This document shows positions 32,023-45,034 of a stretch of 64,000 nucleotides of DNA, in pieces (positions within the stretch are counted from its first letter, which is position 1; each line of letters opens with the position of its first letter). This DNA comes from Rhytidiadelphus loreus (lineage: Eukaryota; Streptophyta; Bryopsida; Hypnales; Hylocomiaceae). Location of the stretch: the NCBI GenBank assembly GCA_947034895.1, contig OX344763.1, forward strand, positions 70,017,093-70,081,092, in the 5' to 3' direction. The notes under the pieces were generated by a model. The model made no database searches. It saw only the letters and a list, made by a program, of their open reading frames with translations, and had not been told where the DNA came from. Position numbers and translations under genes: made by a program.

Positions 32023-33190
32023 ATTCCTACATGTTCCTACTTGTGTCAAAAGAAATTTAGTCTTTACTTAACTAAGGTTATTCCTTTAGTTGGTTCAAAG
32101 CTAAGGTCACGGTGGTTTCTAAGTATAAGTAATTATAGTTTAAATTTAACTACTTAAATTTGTAGGACATCTCATTCCATTTCTAAAAATATAAAATTCA
32201 TCAAAATCCAAACTTCCTAGCCAAGGTTATGAGCGGATGAAGTTTTGTCCTAAAAGGACCCTGAAAATTTCATCCAGTGTTTTAAAATACTTCCCTAATT
32301 CAATTAATTCTGAAATTTGACCTACTGGCTTAAGTGACTATTTAATATTTATTTTTTTAATTTCAAGTCATTTGGATTATTTCTACTCTGTGTCACCTAA
32401 ATTCTTACCTATTTTTCATCCATTCATAACTTCTTCAATTTTGATCCAAATTAGTCTTATGATACCTTCTTAGAAAGATATGGACCTAAACTTTAAGATC
32501 ATACTCTAAAACTTTGGAATTGAAATAGTCTAGTCTGACTAACTTGATCCTCTAATTCGGTTCCTATGTCTAAATACTACTTTTGAAAGTTAAAAAGGAA
32601 ATTCAAGAACTCAAATTCATACCTCAGGGTTAATGTCATTGTGAAGGTTGTAGTGTACTCCCTCGATATCTTCATTGTTCGCCATCTTCCTCAGTCCTTT
32701 GATAATTTTGCCCACGGCTTAAAAAAGGTGTTAAATACAAGTCTAAGTTCTATTTTCTCAACTTCTTCCTTCCCTTTTCTACTATTTGGAATTTTATATT
32801 ATACTTGCCTAATGGTTGGCTTTAGGAAGCTCTTGACTTCCTAACCACTACTTTTCCATTCCTTTCTTGTCTAATTGACACCTTGCGACCTTTCACATGG
32901 TCCACCCTTCGTGTCTCAATTCTATTGGACCCCGTATTTCTATGGTCCTAATTCTATTCTAATCTACTACTAATTCTCTATCTCTCCTATCTCTTCATTA
33001 TTTTTTGTTTCTAGTTAGTGTTAGGAAGAGATGTGAGATGCACTAAAAGATGCGAGAGGTTGGAGGGATTTTGTGAGGGACACCGAAAGGTGCGCTATTG
33101 CTATGGGGCTGTTGTTTTTAGTGATTTTTCTTGCCTCTTCTTCCCATTCTATATTTTGTCCTTTCTTATTTTATGGCAAATTTTTGAACA
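32023..33190. other. Non-coding DNA beyond element B cargo
   Basis: No gene or clear repeat seen. By analogy with element A, element B's right terminus should lie within about 1 kb of 31.9 kb, but I could not find a matching inverted end, and its left end is off-window. Confidence 0.4.
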
Positions 33191-33199
33191 ATGACACTT

Positions 33200-33530
33200 C
33201 TACATGGAGACTCAAGCACTTTGAGCTATGATCAAAGCTCGTTGACTAAGAAAATTTCAGATTTTTCAAACTCTGGATGGGTCACAACCTCCCTGTCTGG
33301 ATATTCAAGCACTGTGAGTTCTACTGAGAGAATTTCAGATTTTGAAGCTCTGGATGGATCACAACCTCTATGTCTGGATATTCAAGCATTTTGAGTTCTA
33401 CTGAGAGAATTTCAGATTTTGAAGCTCTGGTTGGTCGCAACCTCCCTGTCTAAAGATTCAAGCACTTTGAATTCTGGTCAAGCTAGTTGACTGAGAGAAT
33501 TTCAAAATTTCCAAGCTCTGGATGGGTCCA
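33200..33530. repeat. ~77-bp tandem repeat, four units
   Basis: Units contain GAGAATTTCAGATTTTGAAG, CTCTGGATGG and ATTCAAGCACTTTGAG. Starts are near 33254, 33331, 33408 and 33494, with the last unit diverged. Confidence 0.85.
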
Positions 33531-33739
33531 ACTCTATAGATATCTAAGCTCTCCTTTGAAATTTCTTTCTTGTTGTACCTAATCTCTCTGGTTGTACCTA
33601 AAGGGTCAAACTCTCTGGTTGTACCTAATCTCTCTGTGGGAATTCAATTATAGTGGCCTGTGGCTAATTGCTGGCACTTATTGGGACCTCAGGCTTTGGC
33701 AGTTGTTGCCAATTTTTGGCTTTTAAACTAAATTTTAAG

Positions 33740-34190
33740 ACCGTTGCTTAGCCACACACACAGGGTCTTCGTATGGGGACCCTTTAAACAAAAAATAAAG
33801 ACGAAAATTAGAACCAAGAGCAAAGCTTTGCCATCTCGGGGGTTTAGGCTCGAGTTTTTGAAAGCAATTTGCCAGAGTTTGATCAACATGACAACAATTC
33901 AAATGTGGCAAAGCCAAAGCTTCGCCGTTTTTTCTATCAAATACCAATACTTCTATAACTATTCTATATGGAAAAATTCAAAGCTTCGCCGTACACTAAA
34001 TAATACTCTAAATTCTATAGACACCCAAAATACTATAAGTCCAAGCTCCGCTGTGTTTTGAGATTTTGCTAAAAGTGCTAGAAACAATTCTAATGCCTAA
34101 GGTCAAAGCTTCGCTGTGATTTTATAACATCACCAAACTCCTATAGAACTCTAGACAAGCAAAGCAAAGGCTTCACCGGTTTTGACAACA
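33740..34190. repeat. Dispersed CAAAGCTTCGCCG motif cluster, forward orientation
   Basis: Five to seven copies: near 33822, 33917, 33980, 34050 (CAAGCTCCGCTG), 34104 and 34162 (AAAGGCTTCACCG). The same motif appears inverted (CGGCGGAGCTTTG) at 38.57-38.91 kb and 38.96 kb, so the two clusters may mark ends or introns of another element. Confidence 0.6.
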
Positions 34191-34379
34191 CCACGAGTGT
34201 ACAAGACAATTTCAACAAAGTAAACTTGATTCAAAGTTGATTAGAGCAAGGAGGTTAGTACAAACACTTGTTAGAATGTTTACAATAATTTAGTACATCC
34301 ACAATAAGCTCTAGGGAATTTCTCAATTAAGGAATTTTCCACTTAAAAGGTTAGATACTTCAAGAAAAAAAACATACAC

Positions 34380-34525
34380 TAGAAGTCCTCCACAACGGCA
34401 TAGCCAGACTTATGGTGGAAGAGGATCTAGGATTAGCACAATAACTCAACACAACACTTAGAAGTCTTCTACAACGACATAGCCAGACTTATGGTGGAAG
34501 AAGTTCTAGGATTATTACAACAAAC
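34380..34525. repeat. ~80-bp direct duplication
   Basis: AGAAGTCCTCCACAACGGCA, then CATAGCCAGACTTATGGTGG, at about 34381, repeated with few changes at about 34461. Confidence 0.85.
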
Positions 34526-34529
34526 CACA

Positions 34530-35683
34530 AAACTTAACAAAAATCCACTCTAGTTAGTAAACAAACTTGCAACAAATGCATACAAAGGCTAACTTTGAAG
34601 GGAACCCGACGTCCTTCAAAGAGAGCTTGGAAAACAACAACAATGGAGCTTAAGATGCTCCAAAAACACACACGTTTGCAACTTTGGCACTAAATGGCCA
34701 AAAAGTCCACACATATGGATCAACGTGTTTTCAAAACAAAAAAATGGCTACAAGGGTTTAGAAGAGAGGAGAATGAGTGCCCTTTTATACTCTCCCAAGG
34801 GCACTCACCTCCTCTAATTTTCATCCTAATTTACCAATTTTGACTTTCTACGCTGGTTCTACACTCTAACTTTTGGAGATTAACTCCAAATCACAAACAG
34901 ATTGCGCCATTGGCTTCAGAAGGTCATTTTTAGTCTAGAGCATCATCTACCCCCTCTTCCTACCTCAAAAACTCAAAGAATCCTAGCGGCGACTAGAAAC
35001 TCAAAATGGGATAAAAACCCAAGTTTTGGAGTTTACTTTTTAGGTCCAAGGGAGTAAGAAAAGTCCCTAAGTTTGTCTTATTTCGAGGTCGTGTACTCTC
35101 GATACACCAGTCAACTTGACAATTGATCTTTTAATTTGCCGGTTTTGGAGGATGTTGCTAATTTTGGCATCTTTCGCTATCGAAAAGTCACCAAACTTGT
35201 TGGGGCGCTTTATGAACATAAAAGAATCTATACTTATTTTTTGTGAGATTTTTACCGCATCCAAGGTAATTTTCATGAATTTACCGTATTAGATTTTTGT
35301 AGTTGACTGCTCGGAAAAAGATCTTTAGGTGATCAGAAAAAACCGAGACTTTTTGGGGAACCTCTCATGGAATTCCTGAAGGGATGTGCAAGTTTATTTT
35401 CTTACCTTGCACATGTGGAAAAAGAGTACAAATTCCGCTATCTCTTTTAACTTTTGGTGAACGGGGAATCTTCCACAAAAAGGGGAATTTTGGCGAAGCG
35501 ATTGCGTCGTTGAACTCCTGGCATGATTCCTACTCCAAATCACCGTACTTAGGTCGTAGATGCCCCTCAACACTCCAATTGGATTTTCTTCACCTGTAGA
35601 ATAACATTTGGAGTTTCTACTATTTCATCGATGGGATGGGAAAACTGAAACCTATCTTTGGAAATCTATCTTAGGGTTCTCAC
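34530..35683. other. Non-coding stretch
   Basis: No gene I can support. Short ORFs on both strands lack any recognisable domain. Confidence 0.4.
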
Positions 35684-36310
35684 ATGATTCCCTCGGACCA
35701 AATTAGCCTTCTTGCGTCTCATTGCACAATAGGTGTAGATAATTGGGCAATTCTACTAACACTCTTATTATTTACAATAGGTGGGTTTCTACCCTATTTA
35801 CATGCGGAATTTGGTGTTTTTAGTAAAACTAGGCTTAATATGTACAAAGGCTATATTGGAATGTACAACACTTGTTTTGGTATAACACACTATCCAGTTC
35901 GTTTTGTATCTAAAACTATACTCAAAATAATTAAAAACAAAAAAAACAACCGTAAGTCCCAAATGACGAAATGGGGGCTTACAACGATCCCCAGACGGTT
36001 ACCGTCCGTGGATAGTCTTTTCCGTCATCGCAATCTTAGAGAACTTCGACGGTCTCTGGGCTCTACATCAATTAGTACTGGATTTCCGTACGCCAACAAT
36101 GCAAAAGTGTCGCTGCCAACCGTGCCTCCGCGAGGATCAAAGTCTCATTCAGCTTCAGGAGTTCCTCATGCCACATACAATTCGAAAAGGAAAACCAATG
36201 GATCTCATAGTCTAGGGCTATGTGATGCTGTGGATAGTGCAAGCAAGCCGCAATATCATTCTCGACTCGAAGATATCTTGAGAGGTGTGAGCCCTCAAGT
36301 TGGCACTTGA
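35684..36310 (+). CDS. Unrecognised ORF, 208 codons
   Basis: ATG 35684 to TGA. Residues ~21-45 form a hydrophobic segment (WAILLTLLLFTIGGFLPYL) that could be one membrane helix. It is followed by a basic stretch (KTILKIIKNKKNNRKSQMTK) and a Ser/Arg/Pro-rich tail. I know no homologue. Its tail includes a TCGA-N-TCGA core (CTCGACTCGA at 36263-36272) without the extended arms of the elements. The length is above chance for AT-rich DNA, but nothing else supports it. It may be an exon of a transposon gene or a fortuitous ORF. Confidence 0.25.
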   Translation: MIPSDQISLLASHCTIGVDNWAILLTLLLFTIGGFLPYLHAEFGVFSKTRLNMYKGYIGMYNTCFGITHYPVRFVSKTILKIIKNKKNNRKSQMTKWGLTTIPRRLPSVDSLFRHRNLRELRRSLGSTSISTGFPYANNAKVSLPTVPPRGSKSHSASGVPHATYNSKRKTNGSHSLGLCDAVDSASKPQYHSRLEDILRGVSPQVGT

Positions 36311-38539
36311 AACTCTGAACTTATTTTTCGTGATTTTTAGTTAATTTTTGAGTGAAAAATAAGAAAAAACATATAAAAATACAATTATTGTGGGTTTTGG
36401 TAGAAGTCCCTACCAAAGAGGTGTGTAATGGCCTTAAATGCGTGGAACATGTAAGACGTTACATTTTCACTAAGTTTAGGTCTTATTAGTAGAAATAAGT
36501 AGTTAAGTTAGTAATTCCGAGCGATGTGAGAATTTGAGAATTAACCAGTCCTAGTGTCTTGTTCATGTAATACAACAGCTATAAGTATACATGTAACAAA
36601 CTGGTTAAAAATTAGAGTCTAGTCCGAGTCAGTCCAAATCAAACTCGAAAGAGTTAGATTTATTGTTTGCAGGTAATTTTGAGAAATACAATCATTCACA
36701 AATCAAGATGGAGGAAATGATGATTGGAACATACAGAGAGGTGCTTTTCTAGGTCAAAGCATGCCAGGAGGTCAAAAAGAAGCCCAATCATCCAAGATTC
36801 CCCCGGTATCAAGAATAATTTCCCCCCCGGGTGGAAATTATTAAAGAATTGCTAAAAATAGCATTCTTATTAGAGATTTGGTTTTGCCCTTAGTTGATGG
36901 ACATCTTGTAGAAGATTGCCCAAAAGTTTCGGGATTTTACAAAACTCCACGATGACTCCATGGGAAGTCAACCGCTTAAAACTGCATTCGTAAATTTCTA
37001 GAAATTACCAATGTTGCGGTAAAATCTCACTAAAAATTAGAATAGTGTTTTGTGTGCCAATAAAGAGCCCTGTCAAGTTTGAAGACATTCCGACATTCCC
37101 AACTACCAGAATTAGGACCGACAGCGAATTTTACAAGAATTTACAACTTAGCGGCGGGTTGACCGGCGAACCAGGAGCTAGCGGTGTCCGAATGGAGCGT
37201 TTCAAGGGTCAATTCTTACTCCCACGAATATTCTAAACCACCCAAGACCAACAGTTTCATCAAAAGACGCAAACTCCAAAAGTTAGCTTTTTAACTTTTG
37301 TTATGAGTTACCGTGACTCAAATTTGCGCTTTAAAACGGCTGGAGAGGTAGGGGTAAGGGGTCTTCCAGGCTAATTGGGGTCTTCTGAACGCGATGGCAC
37401 AGTTTGTTTTCAGTTTCGAGTTGTCCCTCAAAAGATAGAGAGGGTCAGCCCTTAGTTTGACTTTTAAAAGGTAATTTTGGATTAATCTGGGTTGATTTTG
37501 CAAATATCTCTTGTAAAATCGAAGATTGGATTTGCCCAAGATACTTGTCTTGCGTAAGAAGCCATCTTTTGGACTAAAGAAAGACAATTTAGAACTAACC
37601 CTAGATTAAAACACAAAATATCTCGGTTAATTAGGTAGGTTTTCAAAATATCTTTGGGAAAATCAAATATTTGATTTGGAAAAAGATTCTAAGGCCATTT
37701 AGGGCCTAGAAGAAACTCGCTTGAGAACCTTCCTTCCCATTAAACAAAGATTATTTTGAAAATACGTTTAGGTAGTTTAGCAAAATATCTAGATTGAAAG
37801 TAAAAGATAATTTACGAACAACTTATTGGGGGGAGGCTGGGAGCGAGTATATAAGGCCCTTCCTCGAGGTTGTTCGTGGCCCTCATTCTTTGTTTCATTC
37901 TTGTTGTTGCTCTTGTCGTGCTACCGACACTTGTCGGAGCACTTTTTAAGCCAAGATTTGGCTATTTTCTTCTATTTTCTTCTATTCTCTTGTACTTTGA
38001 AGGTCCGGAGGGCCCCTTCAAAGCTTTTTTTTCTTTTCTTGTTTGAATTTGGAGGCTTCAAGCCCCAAAACTTTGCTTTTCAAGAGTTTAGGTGGAGGAA
38101 ATCCCCTAACTCTAGTATTATTTGTGTTAACCAACTTATTTCTTGAATTTGGAGGCTTCAAGCTCCAAAACTTTGACAATTTGGGAGTTGTGGGAGTAGT
38201 TCCCGAACTCTACTTTGATATTGTTGTTCTTTTGATACTAACCAACCATTTGTGTGAATTGAGAATAGTCTGTGAACTTAAAACTTTAAAGCGGCAAAGC
38301 TAGACTTTGCCAAAAGGTTTTGAGCATCACCACGTGCCAAAACTCGTTGTATAACGGATGTTTGGTTTGAATAGTTGCTAATGTTCGGTTAAACACTGTC
38401 ATGTGTACCTCCTTTAGTGATTAAACTTAAAACTTTGCTTTGAATTTTGGAAATTAGTTTTTAATGTTCGGTTAAACACTGTCATGTGTACCTCCTTTAA
38501 GAATTAAGTTTTCAAAATACTAGTTTGGGTCCTTGGATA
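36311..38539. other. Non-coding stretch
   Basis: No gene recognised. Around 38040-38190 a ~75-bp block (GAATTTGGAGGCTTCAAGC) occurs twice, and at 38.38-38.50 kb GTTCGGTTAAACACTGTCAT occurs twice. Confidence 0.5.
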
Positions 38540-38915
38540 TTGGTTATTCCTGGGGTTGCTCCCACACGGCGGAGCTTTGACTTTGAAACCTGGAAATGGG
38601 TACTTGAAACTTTGATTTGACCGTTAATTCCTAGGGTTGCTCCCACACGGCGGAGCTTTGACTTTGAAACCTGGAAACGGGTACTTGAAACTTTGATTTG
38701 ACCGTTAATTCCTGGGGTTGCTCCCACACGGCGGAGCTTTGACTTTGAAACCTGGAAACGGGTACTTGAAACTTTGATTTGACCGTTAATTCCTGGGGTT
38801 GCTTCCACACGGCGGAGCTTTGACTTTGAAACCTGGAAACGGGTACTTGAAACTTTGATTTGACCGTTAATTCCTGAGGTTGCTCCCACACGGCGGAGCT
38901 TTGACTCTGAAGGTT
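38540..38915. repeat. 81-bp tandem repeat, about 4.6 units
   Basis: The TCCCACACGGCGGAGCTTTG block starts at 38560, 38641, 38722, 38803 and 38884, an exact 81-bp period. Because 81 is a multiple of three, two frames stay open on the minus strand. These are repeat artefacts, not genes. Confidence 0.95.
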
Positions 38916-39334
38916 AAAATTTATTTTTAAACTGACCATCTAATCGTAATTTTAACCTGCATGGTGAAGCTTTGAACCAGAAGAATCAATGGAATAAGGT
39001 TCTTTTTAAACTTATTTAAAGCGCCAACCGTTGATAATTGTTCATTTTTCGTGTGGTGACCGTGGAGGAGGTATTTGGTTTAATCTTGTCATTGGCGGTG
39101 TGTTCATTTGAATGGTTTTGCTTCCTTTTTTCTTGCCCTTTTTAATTCATTATAATTGGTTGTCTTTATTTTGCACTCATTAAAATTCACACTTTTACTT
39201 AATCATTAATTTGGTGTGCTTAATTTATATTAAGTATTCTCACATTAGGAAAAGTTCAGAATATCACATTTAGTTCATTATCCAAAATTTCAGTTGTCAT
39301 TAAAATTCAGCCAGCCTTAAGGGATTCAGTTGCA

Positions 39335-39462
39335 AGGAGCGACGTGACTGGGCGACTAGAAATGGGCAACAGAACGGGGCAACGGAACGGGCGACCAAAA
39401 CGGGGCGACCGAAACGGGCAACGGAACGGGCGACGGGACGAGCACCAATCACGCCTCGTCAC
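39335..39462. repeat. GGGCGAC / AACGGGCAAC array
   Basis: About ten short units of the form GGGCRAC(C)GAAACG in a ~125-bp GC-rich island. It resembles the GGCGACTGCGGGT arrays at 54.6-61.9 kb in composition but not in exact motif. Confidence 0.7.
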
Positions 39463-42148
39463 GTGTCGATCGGTAGCAGCACGGGGTGACCAACGAGCAG
39501 CAATAGCAAGGGAGGGGGCTCTCAGCTTGGATACTCCAGACAGTACGATCAAAACTTCGACCCATTGTTATTAAAGTGAGTCCATATACAAATGGATGTG
39601 GAAACTTGAAATCCAAACCTAATTGAAGGTTGGCCGTTGCACGCCACACCTCAACTTTGTGTTTAAAAGAAAATTTGAACACTAAACTAACATTTTCTCT
39701 CCATTCTTGAATCTCTCGAATCCGCTCCAAAGCCATAGCCAAAATTTCAACAACAACAACAACAACAAACCAACAATTGGAAGAAGAAGGGGAATAAGAA
39801 GGAAAGAATTCGACACGTGAAGAAATTAGAAGACTAAAAAAAACTATTAAGGTAAGAATCTAACTATTCATCAATTAATTGTTTTGGTATTGTTTATTCG
39901 GTTTATTCTTTTCACTATTCATGGTTAGATTTGTTTTAGATTATTTTATTAGATTACTATTCATTCATTTGGTTTTAGTTATTAATTAGGATTCCAAAGC
40001 CAAATTAGTTGTTTGTTTGTAGTTTGGGGAATTTGTTTTATTAGGCCTAATAAGCCAAAACAATAAAAACAAACAACAACTAATATCTTGGAATATTTAA
40101 CAAAACAACTATTAAAAAATTGGCAATCGAATAAAACTACTATTCATTGAAAACTTGGGAAAAATGAATTAAATTTATCATTTAATTTATTTTTCCTAAA
40201 ATCAAAGGAGTAGTTTTAAATTGCCAAAACTAACAAACTTGGACTTTTTAGATAGGTTTAGAAACAATAATACTCATATTTCTTTCAAATTCATGAAAGA
40301 CAATGGAGAATTTCAAGGAGACGATTATGATGGTGTTTTGCGATGATGGGACGATCGACATTCTCGACACCAAGGTATGATTTCAAATTTTATCTTTTGT
40401 CTTTTCTTTTGCTTTCATTCTTTTAAAATTTAGATTAGAAAATTAAAACTAAAAAAATTAACCATCGAGAATCCAATAGCTAGTAGAATTTAAATTGTTA
40501 GAAAACCTTTGAAAATTTATCTAAAATCGTAACAAGTAATAATTAGATTAACTTTGAATTAATTTGGAAAACGAAATAGTAATCTCATCCAAAAGAATCT
40601 CAAAAGGAATCTAATTTAATTTAGGAACTTAGGGAATATTAGAATAATTAGGGAAAGTCAAAACCTAATTTATCTACTTATTCTCTTGAAAATTATTAAA
40701 GGAAGGAATTCCATCCAACCAAGGGGAATTTTCATCCATTTAAAAGTTTTCACCTAAAAGTTCTAAATTCTTACTTTTTATCTTAACAAGAAGTTAATTA
40801 ATCACTTTACTCATAAAAATCATAAAACCCTAAAAATTTACTAAAATTAGAATAATAACTTAGAATTAGGACTAATTAAAGAACAATTAGGAATATTCTC
40901 AAGGCACGACTAGGGAATCTTTTGAAAACATAATCTTTTAAAGAATCTTTTGAAGATTCTAAATCCACCTTTTACTTTTTAAATTACTTTAATTTGGAAA
41001 GATTAAAAGGTGGATGAAGTTTTGACCTAATTTTGGATGAAAAATCTTAAAATAGGTCAAAATTAGGTTTTCTCTAAAAATTCCATTAGTTAAATTAATC
41101 AACCTTTCAACCCTGAAATTTGGATTTATATTATATTATTTTGCTATTTTTAGTTGACGGATGAAGTTTTTAGGATAGAATTAGGTACGAATTTCATCCA
41201 CACATAACTTTCATTAGGAATATCAGAATCCAACTTGCTTTACCATTTTGGAAAGGGCAAATTGTATTCTTTGATTTAGATTAGGTAGAAGTTTAGTTTA
41301 GCTAGAAGTTTAAATCACAATTAACTAACTCTCAACAACCTTCATTTCTTAACTATTAGAGTGTTTTGAAGTACTTAATTTAGAAAAAAAATCAACATAA
41401 CAAAGTGTCCATTGCTTGGAAGGCCAAAGAACACTACGTTTACATTTCACCCTTATAATTTGCTAACTTATGCCGCTAGAACCTGTGTGCAACTTTCTGA
41501 CTTAAGGGTGGAGTTAGAAACACTCACAAGAGGCCGAGCAATGCTGAAGGCAAAAGAGATTGAGAAGAGTAATTGTACATCCAAGAGCAATACTTAGGAT
41601 AGCGTGTCAAATTTTTGAAGCCTCTTGCTTCTATAATTTTTTACTATAAATACCGTGATAAATACACATTGAAAGTGCTTATAAAAGTGCAAGACTTCAT
41701 GTAATACAACCATCCGATTCTAAGCCTTGATTACTATAAATAGAATGTAAATTTTGGACATAAAAAAGTTTTAGAAAAAAAATAATATGCTTCTTCAATT
41801 GTACTTCGATTATACAAAATTGTATATCTTGATCATTGGTATCGTAGACTTCAATGCATTTTGTGAGCAGAAGTCACTTATTCTATGTATTTTCTAAGGA
41901 CCAAGTGAATTGAATATATTGAACTTGCCACTACAAGTTACTTCTCTTTTACTCAAGCATATCGTTTGAATGTATGTCTTCTCGTGTGATCGTGCAAATC
42001 CGCACCTTTGGTTTAAGACATTTGGGGATACAAGTCAAAGTTTATAATTCTTGTCAACGATCGGCTCAATTTATCATGGGGTTCAACAACTCTATGCTCT
42101 ATACAACAGCACTTCTCGTTTTCAAAGTCTCAAAATGACCATTTCGTC
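39463..42148. other. AT-rich non-coding DNA
   Basis: No gene recognised. 39745-39770 has a short CAA run. The hAT element to the right may begin in 41.6-42.1 kb, but I could not identify its terminus. Confidence 0.45.
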
Positions 42149-44679
42149 TCATTTTAACGAATAAGGCCTTATTTGCAGATTCTCCAATATTAGCATTTGA
42201 CGTTGTGCAACCAAGACTCGATTTGGAGGGGACATATCTAATTCTCCACCTTGAAAGAGCCCTTCTCCGCAAGTGGTCCTCATGGGCAATGACTGTGGTA
42301 CTACTACGTCTTGTTCACGTCCTCTTTCAACGTCAACATCATCTCTTTCTATTGTGGCATCAACTTGTACATCCATAGGGTTTGGATTTAGTGGTCTCAG
42401 TGCCACAACGTCCTCATTCATATTGCCCCCACTTGGCCTAGCATTCCATGTTTGTGGCATTCGTGGTGGACTTCCTTGATGTCCCTCGTGGTCATTGTCG
42501 TTATTATCCCCCTCTTCAAAGTCAAAAACAGATGCATCAATTAGAGGACATACTCCTCCCGCCCCACAAAATCTATCAAACGGTGGCTCATCGCCGTTAT
42601 TGGAACTATCATTTGAATCATCATCATTGGGATCAGAGAGAACTGAACCACAGTCTAGACCATCAGATTCATCTGTCATGGAATCCTTTGACATCATGTT
42701 CTCAGTGTACCACCTTGTCGGATTTGCTATAGCCCTTTCTCTAAGAGTCTTGGAATTGGTATAAATGTAAATCAATTCCTCAGCATGCTCTGATGTCAAT
42801 CTATTGCGTGATTTGTTGTGAACAAATGAATACATGCTCCAATTGCATTCACACGACAATACAGAACACACTTGCGTAGGGATCTTTTTTGCAATCGGTA
42901 CAAGTGTACGAGCACCGGCTTTGAGAAGGTTCCACCATTTGTGAGGCTGCAAATTTAAGGTATTTACATCAGGAAGTCCACCGAAAATGCCTCGACGATC
43001 TCTAAATGCTTGGTACTCAGACAAAGCTGAAGCAAATGCTTGATCTCCAACAGCCAATTTGCACAAAACTCTCAATATGGCTTCTCTTTCCTCATCATCA
43101 TCCATTAGCAAGACTTTGTCAAGTAAAAAGGGATTCAATAGAGCCTTAGCGTAATGCAAATCTATCTTGAGCATGTTCCAACGCTTGTAGAAATCATTGA
43201 TGGCGGAAATTGCATACCGTGGCTCTAATGAAAATGTTAGATCCCTCAAAGATAAAACATGCTTTTCCACCTTTTTCATCACAAGCCATGCCTTGTCCAA
43301 GCACGGGTGCTTACCATCAAACTCTCGAAGAGCAACCAACACAGGCTCCACTATGTACACAAAGTTTAAACATCTCCTCCAAAATTCATCCGTTTGCACA
43401 TATTGTCGCACATCGTTAGCTTTTCTTTGCTTTTGATTGGATGCCAATCTCTGCATGTACTCATTCCACTACGGATTGTGGATTGTCGATTCTACCGCTT
43501 CTCTCACCTCCACCAAACGTTCGATCATTAAGAACATGGTTGCAAAGCATGTTTGAACGGGATTTTTCAAAATGTGATTAGGAGAATGTCGTCAAAAGAT
43601 TGCAAGTGGTATGTGATGCGTTTGAATGTATTTCACAATTGACTTGGCTTTCTTGACCATACTTGTTATCCAATCTTGTTTTCCCCAATCTTCAAGTAGA
43701 AGATCAAGTGCATGTGCTGAACACCGTTGAAAACATATGTGTGGAAATCTACGAAGTAACAGAGCGCCAACGGCCAACATGTTTGCTGCATTGTCTGTAC
43801 AAACTTGTACCACGTTTTGTGCCCCTACCTCGTCAATGTAATCACCCATGCAATTAGCCACGTAAGTAGCATCTTTGTATTTGCCTATTTGTCTATTGAT
43901 CCAAGAAATACCTCTCTACTTGTACATGCCAACATGACATTCATCAATGGTCGATGGGTAACATTGTCCCATCCATCGGAGCATATTGTAACGCCATACT
44001 TGTGGATTGGTGCCCTTGTCTTCTCTGCTACCATTGCCGCCACTTCGTCTTTTGTAGATTTTATGAGCTTTGTACGAAGTGCATGGTACGCTAGAGGTTT
44101 GTAGCCAACTCTCGATTCTGATGTTGATTTCACTACATCCAAAAAAGCAAAATGCCTCACTACATTGAATGGTATATTGGCTTCATAGAAAAACTTAGCC
44201 CACTTCTTGTCTATTACTTGTTTGTTTGATGTGTTCATTCCTTCTTGTATAGACAGTTGCCTCATCAATCGATTGTGGATCAAACTAGGGTTGGGCGCAT
44301 CCGATGATTGTACTTGAGAGCTTTGCCCCCCAGTGTTTTCTCCTCCATCGTTTGTTGAGATTGAAGCATCAGGTTGTCGCTCACCACATACTACACTTGG
44401 TAGTATCGTTGATGGTGATGTCACTTCCACGTCACATCCATTTCCATGCGAAGTATCTGCAGGTATATGTCCTCTACAATTAAAAAACATTACCTTCACG
44501 GTTGCACTAACTTTAGTGCACGCTCTCACTCCAAGGAGGGTGTCATTTCGTTTGTATCCCAAATGGAAAAGCAACTGATCCTTTCGATAACTTAGCAAAG
44601 CTTCGCAAAACTTGCAAGCAACTTTTCCATCTAGCCGTAGTGTGTACCAAGGTTCCCAATGTGATCTTCCTCCACCCAT
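42149..44679 (-). pseudogene. hAT transposase 1 (BED finger, DUF659-like, hAT dimerisation), broken
   Basis: From ATG 44679: a BED-type zinc finger (HWEPWYTLRLDGKVACKFCE with later H), the DUF659-like region (RHFAFLDVVKST, ICSDGWDNVTHRPLMNVM, VFLGSID), then VVQVCTDNAANM and HALDLLLEDWG (catalytic RNase H region). Near the end is the hAT C-terminal dimerisation block (CNWSMYSFVHNKSRNRL), followed by an acidic tail to TGA 42149. It parallels the hAT gene at 55.5-58.8 kb in every block. Lesions: a one-base loss near 43882, TGA 43592-43594 and TAG 43469-43471. It is a single-exon gene as far as can be seen. Confidence 0.9.
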
Positions 44680-44920
44680 TGCTCTTATCTGTCCTCCTCA
44701 ACCTGCCTTTGTACCAAAAAAAAGATTAGTATTATGTTTGAAATGTGATGTGGAAACAATATTTGTTGCTCTCACAACAAGTGCCACCACAACACACTCT
44801 TCTTGAACTTCACTCTACCGCAATGGTTGTACTCCAACCAAGTAATGAAAGGCAAAATCAGCAAGGAAAAGTAATCTTGAATAGGCGGAAGTCCTTAATA
44901 TACACCTTGAAGCCCTCCCT

Positions 44921-44941
44921 AAAACCCTAAACCCTAAACCC
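44921..44941 (+). repeat. Short CCCTAAA run
   Basis: About three CCCTAAA units: the plant-type telomere motif, but far too short to be a telomere. Probably promoter-associated telobox-like sequence upstream of the hAT gene. Confidence 0.6.
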
Positions 44942-45034
44942 AGCTAGACGAAGTGACGGCTGATCGGGTGGACCCTAAACCTGATGGATTCGAAATCACA
45001 GGGCAACCCCACCAACAAAACCGTCCAAGCAGCA

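Noticed and set aside
36255..36276. Further B-type palindrome in the 35.7-36.3 kb ORF
   Set aside because: Only the CTCGACTCGA core plus a few matching bases; arms do not extend as in true B palindromes.
38512..38939. Two minus-strand ORFs of over 100 codons
   Set aside because: Products of the 81-bp tandem repeat, read in two frames; no independent coding signal.
44921..44941. Telomere or interstitial telomere tract
   Set aside because: Only about three CCCTAAA units.
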